The position numbers were made by a program, and so were the translations under genes. Of a DNA stretch of 64,000 nt, positions 1 through 8,317 are shown one piece after another. Numbering within the stretch: position 1 is the first letter of the stretch; every line of letters begins with the position of its first letter. The notes beneath the pieces were generated by a model. The model ran no database searches, had not been told where the DNA came from, and was given only the letters and a program-made list of their open reading frames with translations. This DNA comes from Rhodopseudomonas palustris (GTDB lineage: Bacteria > Pseudomonadota > Alphaproteobacteria > Rhizobiales > Xanthobacteraceae). Location of the stretch: contig NZ_CP019966.1 of the NCBI RefSeq assembly GCF_003031265.1, forward strand, positions 3,348,001 to 3,412,000. Reading direction: 5' to 3'.

Positions 1-285
1 CACGCGGGCCGCGCCGGCCCCCGGCAAGCAGCCCCCGGCCGCCACAGGCAGCCTCGATCGGGCGCAATCTAGCCAATCCCCACGCAGGTTTAAACTGACC
101 CGGCGCGACAAAGGATTGTGGAGGAGACCCGCGGGCCGTCGAAAACCGACTTGCCGCAAGCATCAGGATGGGCATCGGGCCCCGGCTTTTCCCCTGCGTC
201 AGCCGCTCGATCGGGCCAACCCCGTGTCGGAACTATTGCATTTGCGCGTCGTTCAAGCCGGCAGTCTCAGCCAAGGAAGAACCTA
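1..285. other. Window-edge stretch upstream of the DUF1328 gene
   Basis: No gene can be assigned. The first ~70 bases are very GC-rich and translate to Ala/Pro-rich peptide in more than one plus-strand frame (for example a frame reading APAPGKQPPAATGSLDRAQ), so this may be the 3' end of an upstream gene, but the correct frame and stop cannot be decided from the window. The remainder is the leader of the next gene. Confidence 0.3.
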
Positions 286-459
286 ATGACGATTTTGAAA
301 TGGGCGCTGATCTTTCTGGTCGTTTCGATCATCGCCGGCATCTTCGGATTCACCGGAATTTCCGCCGCGTCTGCCGACATCGCGCGGATTCTGTTCTACA
401 TCTTCGTGGTGATTTTCGTCGTGCTGCTGATTCTCGGATTCACGATCTTCAGAGCCTAA
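286..459 (+). CDS. DUF1328 small membrane protein (YtjA family)
   Basis: A 57-residue, strongly hydrophobic protein made of two transmembrane helices (about residues 4-24 and 33-54) joined by a short Gly/Ser/Ala turn ([13 protein letters not shown]). Length and sequence match the UPF0391/DUF1328 family, widespread small inner-membrane proteins of unknown function. The start was chosen at the ATG just after an AAGGAAG ribosome-binding site (about 6 nt upstream); the open frame extends 168 bases further upstream, but that part is not hydrophobic and does not look like this family. A GC-rich hairpin follows the stop. Confidence 0.88.
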   Translation: MTILKWALIFLVVSIIAGIFGFTGISAASADIARILFYIFVVIFVVLLILGFTIFRA

Positions 460-471
460 TCAGTACGCAGC

Positions 472-493
472 GCCCTGCGCTTCGGCGCAGGGC
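472..493 (+). terminator. GC-rich hairpin after the DUF1328 gene
   Basis: A perfect 9-bp stem (gccctgcgc / gcgcagggc) closed by a TTCG tetraloop starts 12 bases after the stop codon. There is no T-run after it, so it could be a weak intrinsic terminator or only an mRNA 3'-end stabiliser. Confidence 0.4.
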
Positions 494-634
494 AGCCATG
501 ATCTGCTCCCTGTTTGATCTGCCGCAAGCGGTGGTCCGCCACCTTCGACCAAGGTCCGGTTCGCGTCGCCGATATTCAATATTGCAATGCAACATCGGCT
601 CCACTAGGTAAACGCACTCAACCCGGGGCCGTCG

Positions 635-931
635 ATGAGCGAAGACTGGAATACCAAATATGGCGTGCGGCGCGTGCGACGCGACCCGCCGACTCTTGAA
701 GAAGCGATCTTTGCGGCGGCCGGCATCACCGACGACGTTGACTCGCAGGCGGAGATTGCCGCGTCCCTGATGGGGATGCCGATCGAAGCCGTGTTGAAGG
801 AAGTCCGGAAGTCGGCCCGTGCCTCGGCACGAACTTCGCGGGTGATCACCGGCGAACAGGGCTTCCAGCGCTCTGTCGTGGTTGAGCGCCGGGTGTCGCG
901 CCGGATCGTCGGTAACGACAAGCGGATCTGA
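635..931 (+). CDS. Small conserved-type hypothetical protein
   Basis: A 98-residue soluble protein that I do not recognise. It is rich in Arg, Glu and Ala, has no signal peptide or membrane segment, and includes a predicted helical middle (residues 21-65: EEAIFAAAGITDDVDSQAE and onward) followed by a basic C-terminal third (RRVSRRIVGNDKR). G/C-rich codon third positions and a downstream bidirectional terminator support a real gene. The ribosome-binding site is weak (GGGGCC before the ATG), so the exact start is uncertain. Confidence 0.65.
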   Translation: MSEDWNTKYGVRRVRRDPPTLEEAIFAAAGITDDVDSQAEIAASLMGMPIEAVLKEVRKSARASARTSRVITGEQGFQRSVVVERRVSRRIVGNDKRI

Positions 932-974
932 CCGGCATTCGCGCTCGGCCGTTCGAGCGCACCAGCCTCTGACC

Positions 975-1018
975 AAAAAAGAACGCCGCGAGCTGTTAGC
1001 ACGCGGCGTTGTTGTTTT
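975..1018. terminator. Bidirectional intrinsic terminator
   Basis: A perfect 9-bp stem (aacgccgcg at 982-990, cgcggcgtt at 1002-1010) is flanked by A6 on the left and by GTTGTTTTG on the right. It can end transcription of the small plus-strand gene on its left and, better, of the minus-strand acetyltransferase on its right, where the stem is followed by CTTTTTT. Confidence 0.8.
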
Positions 1019-1032
1019 GTGCAGCCGGATCG

Positions 1033-1656
1033 TCAGGCCGCGCGATTGAAGCCCGACATTCTCAGAAACAGGTTCCAGCAAGCCTGATTGAAGGAGATCA
1101 GCGCATTGGCCGCGCCGCCCGGAATGTCGATCGAGCGCGCGGGCGCGACCGTGTCCGCCTCGTGCTGGAGATCGATCGTGCCGGTCGATTCGCCCTGGCG
1201 GAAGGTCAGGTGCGCGCCGAACTTGTTAGCGAGCGCGCGCATCGCCTGGTTCTGCGAGCCGGTGGTGATCCGCAGCTTCTCGTAGCCGAGCGAGCGTGCG
1301 ACCTCCATCAGCTGCTTGAACAGGATGCTGCCGATGCCCTTGCGGCGCAGATGGCTTTCCACGCTGAAGGCGATTTCGGGAAGCGAGTCGATGTGCAGAT
1401 CGGGCTGATGCAGCTCAGCAGCCGCATGCACAGAGCCGTCTTCCGCAAAGAATGCGATGATGATGGTGCCGTCGCCGCCGCACTTCATGGCGTAGCGATC
1501 GATGAAGCCTTCGTCGGCGAAGCCATTGAAGCGATCGCGCCGGCTTTCGGCATCGAGGCGCAACAGGTGATCCCGCAGCAGCGGCAGCTCTTGATTGATC
1601 AGGGATCGGATCGTCCCTTTTGAGCCGGTGAGATCGGCGATGAGAGCGTCGTGCAT
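1033..1656 (-). CDS. GNAT-family N-acetyltransferase
   Basis: A 207-residue protein with a GNAT fold. The acetyl-CoA-binding motif A is visible at about residues 95-118 (SVESHLRRKGIGSILFKQL, the R/Q-x-x-G-x-G/A element), followed by the motif B helix and strand (SLGYEKLRITTGSQNQAMRA). Such enzymes transfer an acetyl group from acetyl-CoA to an amine; the substrate cannot be told from sequence. The residues after about 160 form a C-terminal extension (GGAANALISFNQACWN). It stands alone, convergent with the preceding small gene across a shared terminator. Confidence 0.85.
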   Translation of the reverse strand: MHDALIADLTGSKGTIRSLINQELPLLRDHLLRLDAESRRDRFNGFADEGFIDRYAMKCGGDGTIIIAFFAEDGSVHAAAELHQPDLHIDSLPEIAFSVESHLRRKGIGSILFKQLMEVARSLGYEKLRITTGSQNQAMRALANKFGAHLTFRQGESTGTIDLQHEADTVAPARSIDIPGGAANALISFNQACWNLFLRMSGFNRAA

Positions 1657-1909
1657 AAGTCTTCTCTCCTCTCGGGATGACCCTCAAGGAGGCGTTCTCT
1701 TCCCTAGACAGAAGTCATATTGTGCATTGCACAATAATATTCAAGACCCATTCGCAGGCGACGCCTAGGAAAGAACGGCAGAGAGCCCTCGAACTTTCGC
1801 AAAACCTATCTAAACTAAGGCGGTTAAGGAAGCTTGAGGCAGCGCAAACGGTGCTCGGGGAGCGGTTTTGCGTCGCACCCTCGTAATCTTACAGAGGGCT
1901 CAAACCTTA

Positions 1910-2308
1910 TCATAGCACCATCTGCGTCTGCGTGACCACGGCCACCAGTTTGCCGTCCTCGGTCTCGATTCGGGTCTGCCACACCTGGGTCCGCCGTCCG
2001 CGATGCACCGGCGTGGCAGTCGCCACCACGGTTGAGCCGGCCTTCGCCGGACCGATGAAGTTGGTCTTGCTCTCCAGCGTCGTGGTGCCCTTGGCATCGG
2101 TCGGCAGGTTGATCACGGTCGCGGCCGCGCCGACGCTGTCGGCCAGCGCCATCACGGCGCCGCCATGAATGCTTGCACCCACGGTGCAGAGATCGTCACG
2201 CACCAGCAGCGTGGCGACGACACGGTCGGGTTCGGCTTCGGTGAAGCGCAGCCCCATCAGCGCCGCGAATGGCAGCGGAATTGAATTGATTTTCTCCAGC
2301 GGCGTCAT
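1910..2308 (-). CDS. PaaI-type hotdog-fold thioesterase
   Basis: A 132-residue single hotdog domain. The central helix with the family signature (IHGGAVMALADSVGA, about residues 48-62) and the following Thr-rich strands (TLESKTNFIGPAKAGSTV) fit the PaaI/YbgC-like acyl-CoA thioesterases, which hydrolyse acyl- or phenylacetyl-CoA thioesters in the cytoplasm. There are no other phenylacetate genes around it, so the substrate is unknown. It sits 148 bases downstream of the M20 deacylase on the same strand and might share its transcript. Confidence 0.85.
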   Translation of the reverse strand: MTPLEKINSIPLPFAALMGLRFTEAEPDRVVATLLVRDDLCTVGASIHGGAVMALADSVGAAATVINLPTDAKGTTTLESKTNFIGPAKAGSTVVATATPVHRGRRTQVWQTRIETEDGKLVAVVTQTQMVL

Positions 2309-2456
2309 GGTCGCGCCTCCCCTGCCCGCCGGTGTGGCGACGGCGGCGCGGGCTGCCGACCGTCGCTCATTTGGATTTGTCCAGCGGACCGATGCCTACC
2401 GGTCCGCCTCGATGCAATGACCTGTCAGGTCATCGACGCGGCGCGCGAGCTGTGCC

Positions 2457-3737
2457 TCAGACCAGCTCGACGCCGCACCATTCGGCAATGAACAGCGCGG
2501 TCGCCTTAGTCGATTGCCGCAGCGAGTCGAGATCGACGTACTCATTGAAGCCGTGCATCGCCGCACCGGAAGCGCCGAAGCAAAGACTGGGGATGTTGTA
2601 GTTGAGGCCATAGAACCGGGTGTCGGTCAGCGCGGTGAACACTAAATCCTCGGGCGCTCCGCCGTACACCGCCGAGAACGCCTTGCCGAAGGCGGCCTCG
2701 GGTTCAGCCGAGTTGGTCAGCTCATAGCCTTCCGACAAGAAGCCCGACCACTCCACCTGCGGCGGATTGTTCGACAGGAAGCGGTGATCGCGCGCCGCCG
2801 CGGTGACGCAGGCCATGATCTCGGCCTGATGGTCGGCGACCGACCAGCCTGGCAGGATGGCGATGCGGCAATCGACGTCGCACCAGGCCGGCACGCTGGA
2901 TGCCCAGTCTCCGCCCTTGATAATTCCGGGATTGAAGTTGATCGGATGCGCCACGCTCTTGAAGTGGCGATCGCTCGCCGCGCGCCTGTTCCACTCCTCC
3001 TCGAGCTTCTCCAGCGCAAGGATCAAGTGATACGCCGCGGTGATGGCGTTCGATCCCGACCCAGCCTCGAACACGTGGACCGGAAAACCGCGCACCTTCA
3101 ACCGAAACCAGATCACCCCGACCTGGGAACGCACCATCTTGCCGCCGGTCGGCTCGGGAATGAAGCAGGCATCGGCGCGATAACCGCGTTGCAGGGTCGA
3201 GAGCGCGCCGACGCCGGTGCTCTCCTCCTCGATCACCGATTGAAAGTGGATCCGCCCCGTCGGACGCAGGCCGGCGGCCTTGATCGCATCCAACGCATAC
3301 AGCGCGCCGATGGTGCCGGACTTCATGTCGCATGCGCCGCGGCCGTACATCCGGCCGTCCTTGATCGCGGGCGAGAACGGCGGGGTATCCCACATCTCCA
3401 GCGGCCCGGTCGGCACCACGTCGCAATGCCCCTGCAGGATCAGCGATCGGCCGGCATTGGTCGACGGCCGATAGGTGCCAACCACGGTCCGCGCTTTCGA
3501 AAAATCGTGCTCGATCGGACCATAGCCGCGGAGATCCTTGAGATCCTCAAGGTCGATATGCCAGTCGTCGACTTCATAGCCGCGCTGCCGGAGCAGATCT
3601 CCGATCATGTCCTGGCACGGTCCCTCGGCCCCGCGAGTGCTGGGGATTGCAACGAAGTCACGCGTGGTGGCGAGTTGGGCGTCGAAACCGGCATCGACGG
3701 CATCGAGAATGCGGCGCTGGAGATCGTTATCGCTCAT
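2457..3737 (-). CDS. M20-family amidohydrolase (ArgE/DapE-type deacylase)
   Basis: A 426-residue zinc metallopeptidase-fold enzyme of the acetylornithine deacetylase/succinyl-diaminopimelate desuccinylase group. Metal-binding motifs are intact: GHCDVVPTG (residues 103-111, His104 and Asp106), YGRGACDMKSG (131-141, bridging Asp137) and the catalytic Glu pair EEE (170-172). The lid/dimerisation domain follows (about 200-315). The start has AAAGGAGCG upstream. Annotation as ArgE or DapE proper is not justified: this subfamily includes N-acyl amino acid and formyl/carbamoyl deacylases, and no arg or dap gene is adjacent. Confidence 0.85.
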   Translation of the reverse strand: MSDNDLQRRILDAVDAGFDAQLATTRDFVAIPSTRGAEGPCQDMIGDLLRQRGYEVDDWHIDLEDLKDLRGYGPIEHDFSKARTVVGTYRPSTNAGRSLILQGHCDVVPTGPLEMWDTPPFSPAIKDGRMYGRGACDMKSGTIGALYALDAIKAAGLRPTGRIHFQSVIEEESTGVGALSTLQRGYRADACFIPEPTGGKMVRSQVGVIWFRLKVRGFPVHVFEAGSGSNAITAAYHLILALEKLEEEWNRRAASDRHFKSVAHPINFNPGIIKGGDWASSVPAWCDVDCRIAILPGWSVADHQAEIMACVTAAARDHRFLSNNPPQVEWSGFLSEGYELTNSAEPEAAFGKAFSAVYGGAPEDLVFTALTDTRFYGLNYNIPSLCFGASGAAMHGFNEYVDLDSLRQSTKATALFIAEWCGVELV

Positions 3738-3869
3738 GCGGGTGGGCGCTCCTTTCTGTTTGGTCTGACACCGGCGCGCGGATCAAACCACAGATCGCCC
3801 GATTTTCCATGCAGTTTGGCCCTGCGATCGAATCATGCCCTCATGCCGCGCCACCGTTCAGGAGATCCG

Positions 3870-4133
3870 ATGTTCCGTTCACAACCTTTGCGTTCGCCTC
3901 TGACCGTGATCGTGCTCGGAGCCGCCGCGCTTCTCGCCGTTGCAACGCCGGCCGCCGCACAACAACTGCAAGTCTTCCGCGAACAGGACATCACCGAACT
4001 GCGGCTCGGCCAGAAGATCCTGGTCGACGATGGCTCCTGCCCCAATGGTCAGATCAAGGAAGTCACGGGATCGACACTGTCGGCCTCGGGCGTCGTGGCG
4101 ACGGTCAAGTGCATCCCGCGCGTGCGGCGCTGA
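3870..4133 (+). CDS. Small secreted protein, DUF6719-like
   Basis: An 87-residue protein with a clear Sec signal peptide (basic start MFRSQPLR, hydrophobic core to about 25, ATPAAAQ cleavage region near 31). The mature ~56 residues contain ILVDDGSCPNGQIKEV and a second Cys near the C-terminus (VKCIPRV), so one periplasmic disulfide is likely. The pattern resembles small rhizobial exported proteins of the DUF6719 type; I recall that family only by pattern. The ATG is preceded by AGGAGA at 6 nt. Function unknown. Confidence 0.75.
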   Translation: MFRSQPLRSPLTVIVLGAAALLAVATPAAAQQLQVFREQDITELRLGQKILVDDGSCPNGQIKEVTGSTLSASGVVATVKCIPRVRR

Positions 4134-4160
4134 CTGGCTCACGTCCGGAAGGCAGATCTG

Positions 4161-4535
4161 TTAGTCGGCCGGATCGAACATGCACTGCAGAGCAGGCTTG
4201 GCGATCAGCGTGAAGGTGGCGCTGATCTGCGACTGCTTGGTCTGCGGCACCCAATCGTTGTCGATGGTCGGCACGCCACTCTCGCGGATGCCGCGCAGCA
4301 GCGCCTGACGCAGGTCGCTATCGGACACTTTAGCCGCGGCGTGATCGTGCAGGCAGCCGCAAACAGAGTCGGGATGCGCCCACCGACCGGTCATGTGCGC
4401 GGTGCACTGGCGGATGAACTCCATCCGAGCATCCTGAGCACCAAATAGAGACCGGGTCTGTGTATGGGTCTGCGCCTGCGCCGCATGGCCGATCATCAGG
4501 CCGAAACCGACCGCCAGCGCAGCCATCCGAAACAT
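4161..4535 (-). CDS. Small secreted protein of unknown function
   Basis: A 124-residue protein with a signal peptide (MFRMAALAVGFGLMIGHAAQA, cleavage near 21). The mature part has four cysteines, two of them in a CGC pair (HPDSVCGCLHDHAAA, about residues 55-69) and others at about 44 and 118, which suggests periplasmic disulfides. The preferred start follows the stop of the small gene upstream as TGA-CG-ATG, suggesting translational coupling; an in-frame ATG 21 bases earlier (MESELVT) is an alternative. I do not recognise the family. Confidence 0.65.
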   Translation of the reverse strand: MFRMAALAVGFGLMIGHAAQAQTHTQTRSLFGAQDARMEFIRQCTAHMTGRWAHPDSVCGCLHDHAAAKVSDSDLRQALLRGIRESGVPTIDNDWVPQTKQSQISATFTLIAKPALQCMFDPAD

Positions 4536-4537
4536 CG

Positions 4538-4732
4538 TCACCAATTCCGACTCCATTCGGCGAGGTCGCCGCCTCGCCAGACTGCGCCATCCCGGACCGC
4601 AGCAACTTCCGCGACAGGGGTGCCGAGATAGGCGAAGGTCCCGGCGCCCGGCAGCCGTCCTTCCGATGAGCCGGCGGATGAAGCACCGCTGGCCACCAAA
4701 GCGAGGGCAAGGAACAGGCTCCAGCTCCGCAT
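4538..4732 (-). CDS. Putative 64-residue exported peptide
   Basis: A short open frame starting at an ATG with a strong CAGGAGA ribosome-binding site 6 nt upstream. The first ~20 residues form a signal-peptide-like segment (MRSWSLFLALALVASGASSA), leaving a ~44-residue mature peptide with Gly and Trp (AYLGTPVAEV, WRGGDLAEWSRNW). Its stop lies 2 bases before the start of the secreted protein downstream, so the two probably form an operon. No family recognised; the short length keeps the call tentative. Confidence 0.5.
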   Translation of the reverse strand: MRSWSLFLALALVASGASSAGSSEGRLPGAGTFAYLGTPVAEVAAVRDGAVWRGGDLAEWSRNW

Positions 4733-5393
4733 TCGAGGTCTCCTGCCGGTCGTCAGCCGGCCCCGCCGCTGTCGTTGAACAGTTGATAACCACGCTGTGT
4801 TTCCAGACCGCTGCAAGCGCGCAGCCGAATGGTTTCGTCCCACCCGCGAATTGTTTCGTCGGACCGTCCTCGACGAAACATTGCGGAAAAAACCATCGGG
4901 ATTTCAGTGCGCTCTGGTTCAGCCCAAGACGCGGCCATGCACGACTAAAGTTGCTGGCGCTGATCCATCCGGTGGGCTGCGGTGACATCACCACGTCATC
5001 AATCGACGCTTAGTAGGGCGTGCATCCCGTTACACGCAGCGGTCCGAGAACGAGGGATCCACCCACCCTCTGTTACCAACTTTGGCCGTTGGATAGTTGA
5101 GGCTGGTAATTTCTTTGGATCGGCTCTACAAATGATTAGTTGCGGAGCTTGGCGTGATCCAGCTTTGAGCCGCGCTGTGACGTCGGGTGCAGATCATTGC
5201 GGTGCATTACACCGCTGCCGTGGCAGAGACCTGGACGTTGGAGATCCAAAGATTAACGGATCTCGCCCCTCGCCGCGCCGGCTGATCCGGTTTGCGTCAC
5301 GAAAGCCCGTTTCGGTTCGGACCACGCGTCGCTTGGCGACGTGCGGCAACGATTCCGGATCGGCCGCGTTCATACATGATGGAGGAGACAAAA
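4733..5393. other. Gene-poor stretch
   Basis: About 660 bases with no supportable gene on either strand. Open frames here lack ribosome-binding sites and recognisable sequence. Base composition around 5030-5160 is clearly more A/T-rich than the flanking genes, which is compatible with decayed or horizontally acquired DNA or with promoter sequence for both sides. Confidence 0.5.
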
Positions 5394-5660
5394 ATGGCCA
5401 GTAATGCGCTCGGCGACGGCACTGGCAGCGACCGTCCCACAGAACGGCGCCATTCCACCCGCCCGGAGGCTCTACACACTGAGCTGCTCCGCAACGGCCG
5501 CAGAGGCGTCGCGACATCGGGGGAGATGGCGCTGCAGGGACCGTTCGGCCATTCCGCCACACAAGGCATGCCGCAGCGCCTCGTGCGTCTCATCGGCTAC
5601 TGCGCACCGGCCCGCTCGGTCGCGGCGCAACCGCTCTCGTCTGAGCGGGAGTCAGCCTGA
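5394..5660 (+). CDS. Possible small hypothetical protein
   Basis: An 88-residue open frame with a good GGAGGAG ribosome-binding site 7 nt before its ATG. The product is polar and Arg/Gly/Ser-rich with no signal peptide, membrane segment or recognised motif. An overlapping frame (5404-5676) is also open, so coding here is not certain. It converges on the creA terminator. Confidence 0.35.
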   Translation: MASNALGDGTGSDRPTERRHSTRPEALHTELLRNGRRGVATSGEMALQGPFGHSATQGMPQRLVRLIGYCAPARSVAAQPLSSERESA

Positions 5661-5698
5661 ATTCCAAGTGCCGTGAATTTCGACGTGCCAAAATGACA

Positions 5699-5738
5699 CG
5701 TCGGCGCTTCGCTGCTCTCCGCAGCCGAAGCGCCGACG
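5699..5738 (-). terminator. Strong hairpin downstream of creA
   Basis: A perfect 13-bp stem (5699-5711 cgtcggcgcttcg, 5726-5738 cgaagcgccgacg) with a 14-base loop, lying 26 bases past the creA stop. There is no long T-run on the minus strand after it, but stem strength and position suggest a transcription end, possibly for both converging sides. Confidence 0.6.
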
Positions 5739-5740
5739 CC

Positions 5741-5774
5741 TTGATCGTTACTTGAACTTGATCGTTACTTGAAG
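5741..5774. repeat. 17-bp tandem duplication at the creA stop codon
   Basis: ttgatcgttacttgaac is followed directly by ttgatcgttacttgaag (one mismatch in 17). The right copy contains the creA stop codon and last codons; the left copy repeats them in the 3' untranslated region. It looks like a recent slippage duplication. Confidence 0.85.
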
Positions 5775-6313
5775 AAGTCCCCGCACTTCTCGATTGTTGC
5801 GTCCGCGCCCCACGGCATCACCGGCACCGACGACGTCGAGTTCTTCGGCGAGCCCTCGATCAGCTTGTCCGAGTACACCATGTAAACCAGCACATTCCGC
5901 TTGGCGTCGCAGCCGCGGACAATCTGCATCCGCTTGAAGAACATCGAGCGGCGCTGGCTGAACATGTCGTCGCCTTGATCGAGTTTCTTCGTGAAGTGGA
6001 TCGGTCCGACCTGCCGGCAGGCCAGCGAAATGTCGGAGACCTCCTCGGCCAAACCGAGCCAGCCCTTGAAGCCACCGCGCTCCGGCACGGTGAAGTGGCA
6101 GGCGACGCCTTTGATCTCCGGATCGTCGATGCCGTACACGGCGAGCTTGTCGTTGGGGCTCAGCAGCTTGAACACCGTCGAGCGTCGGAAGATCAGATCC
6201 GGATCGTCGGCGGCCACAGCAGCGGTGGAGGCGCCCGTCACGGCCAGCGCGAGCAGCGCCAGGGTCGCGGATTTGAAGCGGGAGAGGCGAAACTGAGAGG
6301 CACGCCGGTTCAT
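5765..6313 (-). CDS. creA: CreA family periplasmic protein
   Basis: A 182-residue exported protein: basic N-terminus, hydrophobic core and AVAA cleavage region at about residues 30-36 (the whole frame could start earlier, but the chosen ATG has GGAGAA 5 nt upstream). The mature part carries the CreA hallmarks, including FKLLSPNDK, DPEIKGVACHFT and the VPVMPWG segment near the C-terminus. CreA is a conserved DUF/REP periplasmic protein of unknown biochemical role despite its name from the E. coli creABCD locus; no creBCD genes are nearby. Confidence 0.85.
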   Translation of the reverse strand: MNRRASQFRLSRFKSATLALLALAVTGASTAAVAADDPDLIFRRSTVFKLLSPNDKLAVYGIDDPEIKGVACHFTVPERGGFKGWLGLAEEVSDISLACRQVGPIHFTKKLDQGDDMFSQRRSMFFKRMQIVRGCDAKRNVLVYMVYSDKLIEGSPKNSTSSVPVMPWGADATIEKCGDFFK

Positions 6314-6523
6314 CGAATTCTCCATAGAAACGGTTCTGTGCATTTGGTGAGCACGTTGCCGGTTTGAAAGGTGCAACTCCTGCCCGCCGCCGCGTTTAAC
6401 CTCCGGTGAAGCTTTTTTGTTACGGTCGAACAGATTGCGCGACAGTTCGCCACGAAGGCGAACGCGTCTCGCGCCAGAGACACTAATCTAAAATCCTGCT
6501 GGCAAGATTCGGGGAAGAACTGC

Positions 6524-8164
6524 GTGCGCGTCTTTCAATGCGAAGCCGATTTCACCGACGAGCGTTACTCCCGCACCAGCAAGCGCACCGGTGCTGGGAG
6601 ATTGACCATTTCGCAGGCCACGATCGCCGCAGGCATCATGGCCACTGCGATGGCGGCCACGCCCGTGCAAGCCTCGCCCGCCTGGTTTTGGTCGGACGAA
6701 GTGCCGATTTACGACGAGCCGCCGCCGGCTGCGCCGAAGCGGCATTATCAGCATCCGCGCAAGCGGCTTCAGCTCGACCACAAGGCTGAAAAGCAGATCG
6801 AAAAGCAGGCGACCAAGCCGCAAGGGCCGGTGGTGATCGCGGTTTCGATCGAGCAGCAAAAGCTTCGGGTGTACGACGCCAACGGCCTGTTTGCCGAGAC
6901 GCCGGTGTCAACCGGGATGCGTGGGCACTCGACCCCGATGGGCGTGTTCAGCGTCATCCAGAAGAGCAAATATCACCGCTCGAATATCTACAGCGGCGCC
7001 CCGATGCCCTACATGCAGCGCATCACCTGGTCGGGGATCGCACTGCATGCCGGCGCTCTCCCCGGTTACCCGGCTTCGCATGGCTGCATCCGGATGCCGA
7101 TGACGTTCGCGGTGAAGATGTGGGGCTGGACCCGGATGGGTGCCCGCGTGATCGTCGCCCCCGGCGACGTGACGCCGGTGAGCTTTGCTCATCCGCTGCT
7201 CGCCACCAAGAAGGTCGCGCCGGATCCCGAGCCGATGATGTCGGATTCGCCGAAGCCGGCGACCACGACCAAATCCGACAAGGCGGCCGTCAATGACCAA
7301 CCGGCGGAGCCCACGCTTGTCGCCGACGAGCTGCGGCGTGGCCTCGCGCTCGGCAGCGACCAGCCATCGGCCTCGCCGGTCCGGACCGCGGATGCGGCCG
7401 CCGCGACGGTGACGCTGACCGATGCCTCATCGAGCAAAGCGCCTGAGACCACCGACACCGCTCCCGCGACAACCGGGCCCGTCGATCCCGCCAAGGCTGC
7501 CAAGGCTCAGGACAAGCCAGTCGACACCAAGCCTGCCGACGCCAACCCTGCTGACGCCAAGGCGCCTGCGGCCGCCGAGGCCACCCCGGCTACCGACCAG
7601 CCCAAGGCATCCGCTGCAACGAGCGACGACAAAGCCGCGACCTCGTCCGGCGCCAAGGACCAGTCGCACGCGCCGACGAGCGATGAGCACACCGCCGCCG
7701 CCCCGACGCTGCCTGCGCCGAATCCGAGGGAGCAGATTGCGGCCTTCGTCAGCGGCAAGGATGGCAAGCTGTATGTCCGGCAGAACCAGACGCCGCTGTT
7801 CGACGTGCCGGTGACGATTGCCGCCAGCGACCGTCCGCTGGGCACCCACATCTTCACCGCCGAGCTCGACAAGGATCAGAGCGTGCGCTGGTCTGTCGTG
7901 TCGCTGCCGGTCGCACTGTCTAAAGCGGAACCTGAAGTGCAGCGCAAATCTCGCCGTCACGGCAATGCCTTGACGGAAGAGTCGAAAGCTTCGCTTCACA
8001 TCAACAGCCCGACCGAAGCGCTCGATCGCCTGACCATCCCGCCGGAAGCGATGAAGAGGATCGCCGAAGCGCTGACCAATGGCGGCTCGCTGATCGTATC
8101 CGACCAGGGCATCGCCGCTGGCGAGACCGGCAAGGGCACCGATTTCATCGTCCGGCTGCGCTGA
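6524..8164 (+). CDS. L,D-transpeptidase (YkuD domain) with long C-terminal extension
   Basis: A 546-residue exported enzyme that probably cross-links peptidoglycan (3-3 links) or attaches proteins to it. A signal/anchor lies at about residues 27-50. The YkuD catalytic domain spans about 102-215, with His175 and the SHGCIR motif (185-190; nucleophile Cys188). Residues about 225-400 are a Lys/Ala/Asp/Pro-rich low-complexity linker. The last ~140 residues contain a second segment that echoes the start of the YkuD fold (KLYVRQNQTPLFDVPVTIA) but has no SHGC. It starts at GTG with GGGGAAGA upstream. Confidence 0.85.
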   Translation: MRVFQCEADFTDERYSRTSKRTGAGRLTISQATIAAGIMATAMAATPVQASPAWFWSDEVPIYDEPPPAAPKRHYQHPRKRLQLDHKAEKQIEKQATKPQGPVVIAVSIEQQKLRVYDANGLFAETPVSTGMRGHSTPMGVFSVIQKSKYHRSNIYSGAPMPYMQRITWSGIALHAGALPGYPASHGCIRMPMTFAVKMWGWTRMGARVIVAPGDVTPVSFAHPLLATKKVAPDPEPMMSDSPKPATTTKSDKAAVNDQPAEPTLVADELRRGLALGSDQPSASPVRTADAAAATVTLTDASSSKAPETTDTAPATTGPVDPAKAAKAQDKPVDTKPADANPADAKAPAAAEATPATDQPKASAATSDDKAATSSGAKDQSHAPTSDEHTAAAPTLPAPNPREQIAAFVSGKDGKLYVRQNQTPLFDVPVTIAASDRPLGTHIFTAELDKDQSVRWSVVSLPVALSKAEPEVQRKSRRHGNALTEESKASLHINSPTEALDRLTIPPEAMKRIAEALTNGGSLIVSDQGIAAGETGKGTDFIVRLR

Positions 8165-8317
8165 GCTGCGCACCTTCGAATCTGCGGGCAACTCCGCAGC
8201 CGTGGCAAAAAGCCGTTGGCACGGCTGGGTGCGAGCCTCTACCTTGGCGTGGCGATGCGCGCCGGTCCGACTCGGGCCGCGCTCGCTCGGACGGCCAAAC
8301 GGCAGAAGGACTTCGGC

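Noticed and set aside
118..285. Upstream extension of the DUF1328 gene
   Set aside because: The extra 56 residues are polar, lack a ribosome-binding site and do not fit this family of ~55-residue membrane peptides.
1677..1886. 69-codon plus-strand frame between the acetyltransferase and thioesterase genes
   Set aside because: No ribosome-binding site or family resemblance, and the region is A/T-rich intergenic DNA for two minus-strand genes.
4753..4938. 61-codon minus-strand frame ending LETQRGYQLFNDSGGAG
   Set aside because: The ending looks protein-like, but there is no start signal and codon usage is irregular; not enough to call.
5404..5676. Alternative frame over the 5394 hypothetical gene
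   Set aside because: Its ATG has no ribosome-binding site, unlike the frame at 5394 with GGAGGAG.
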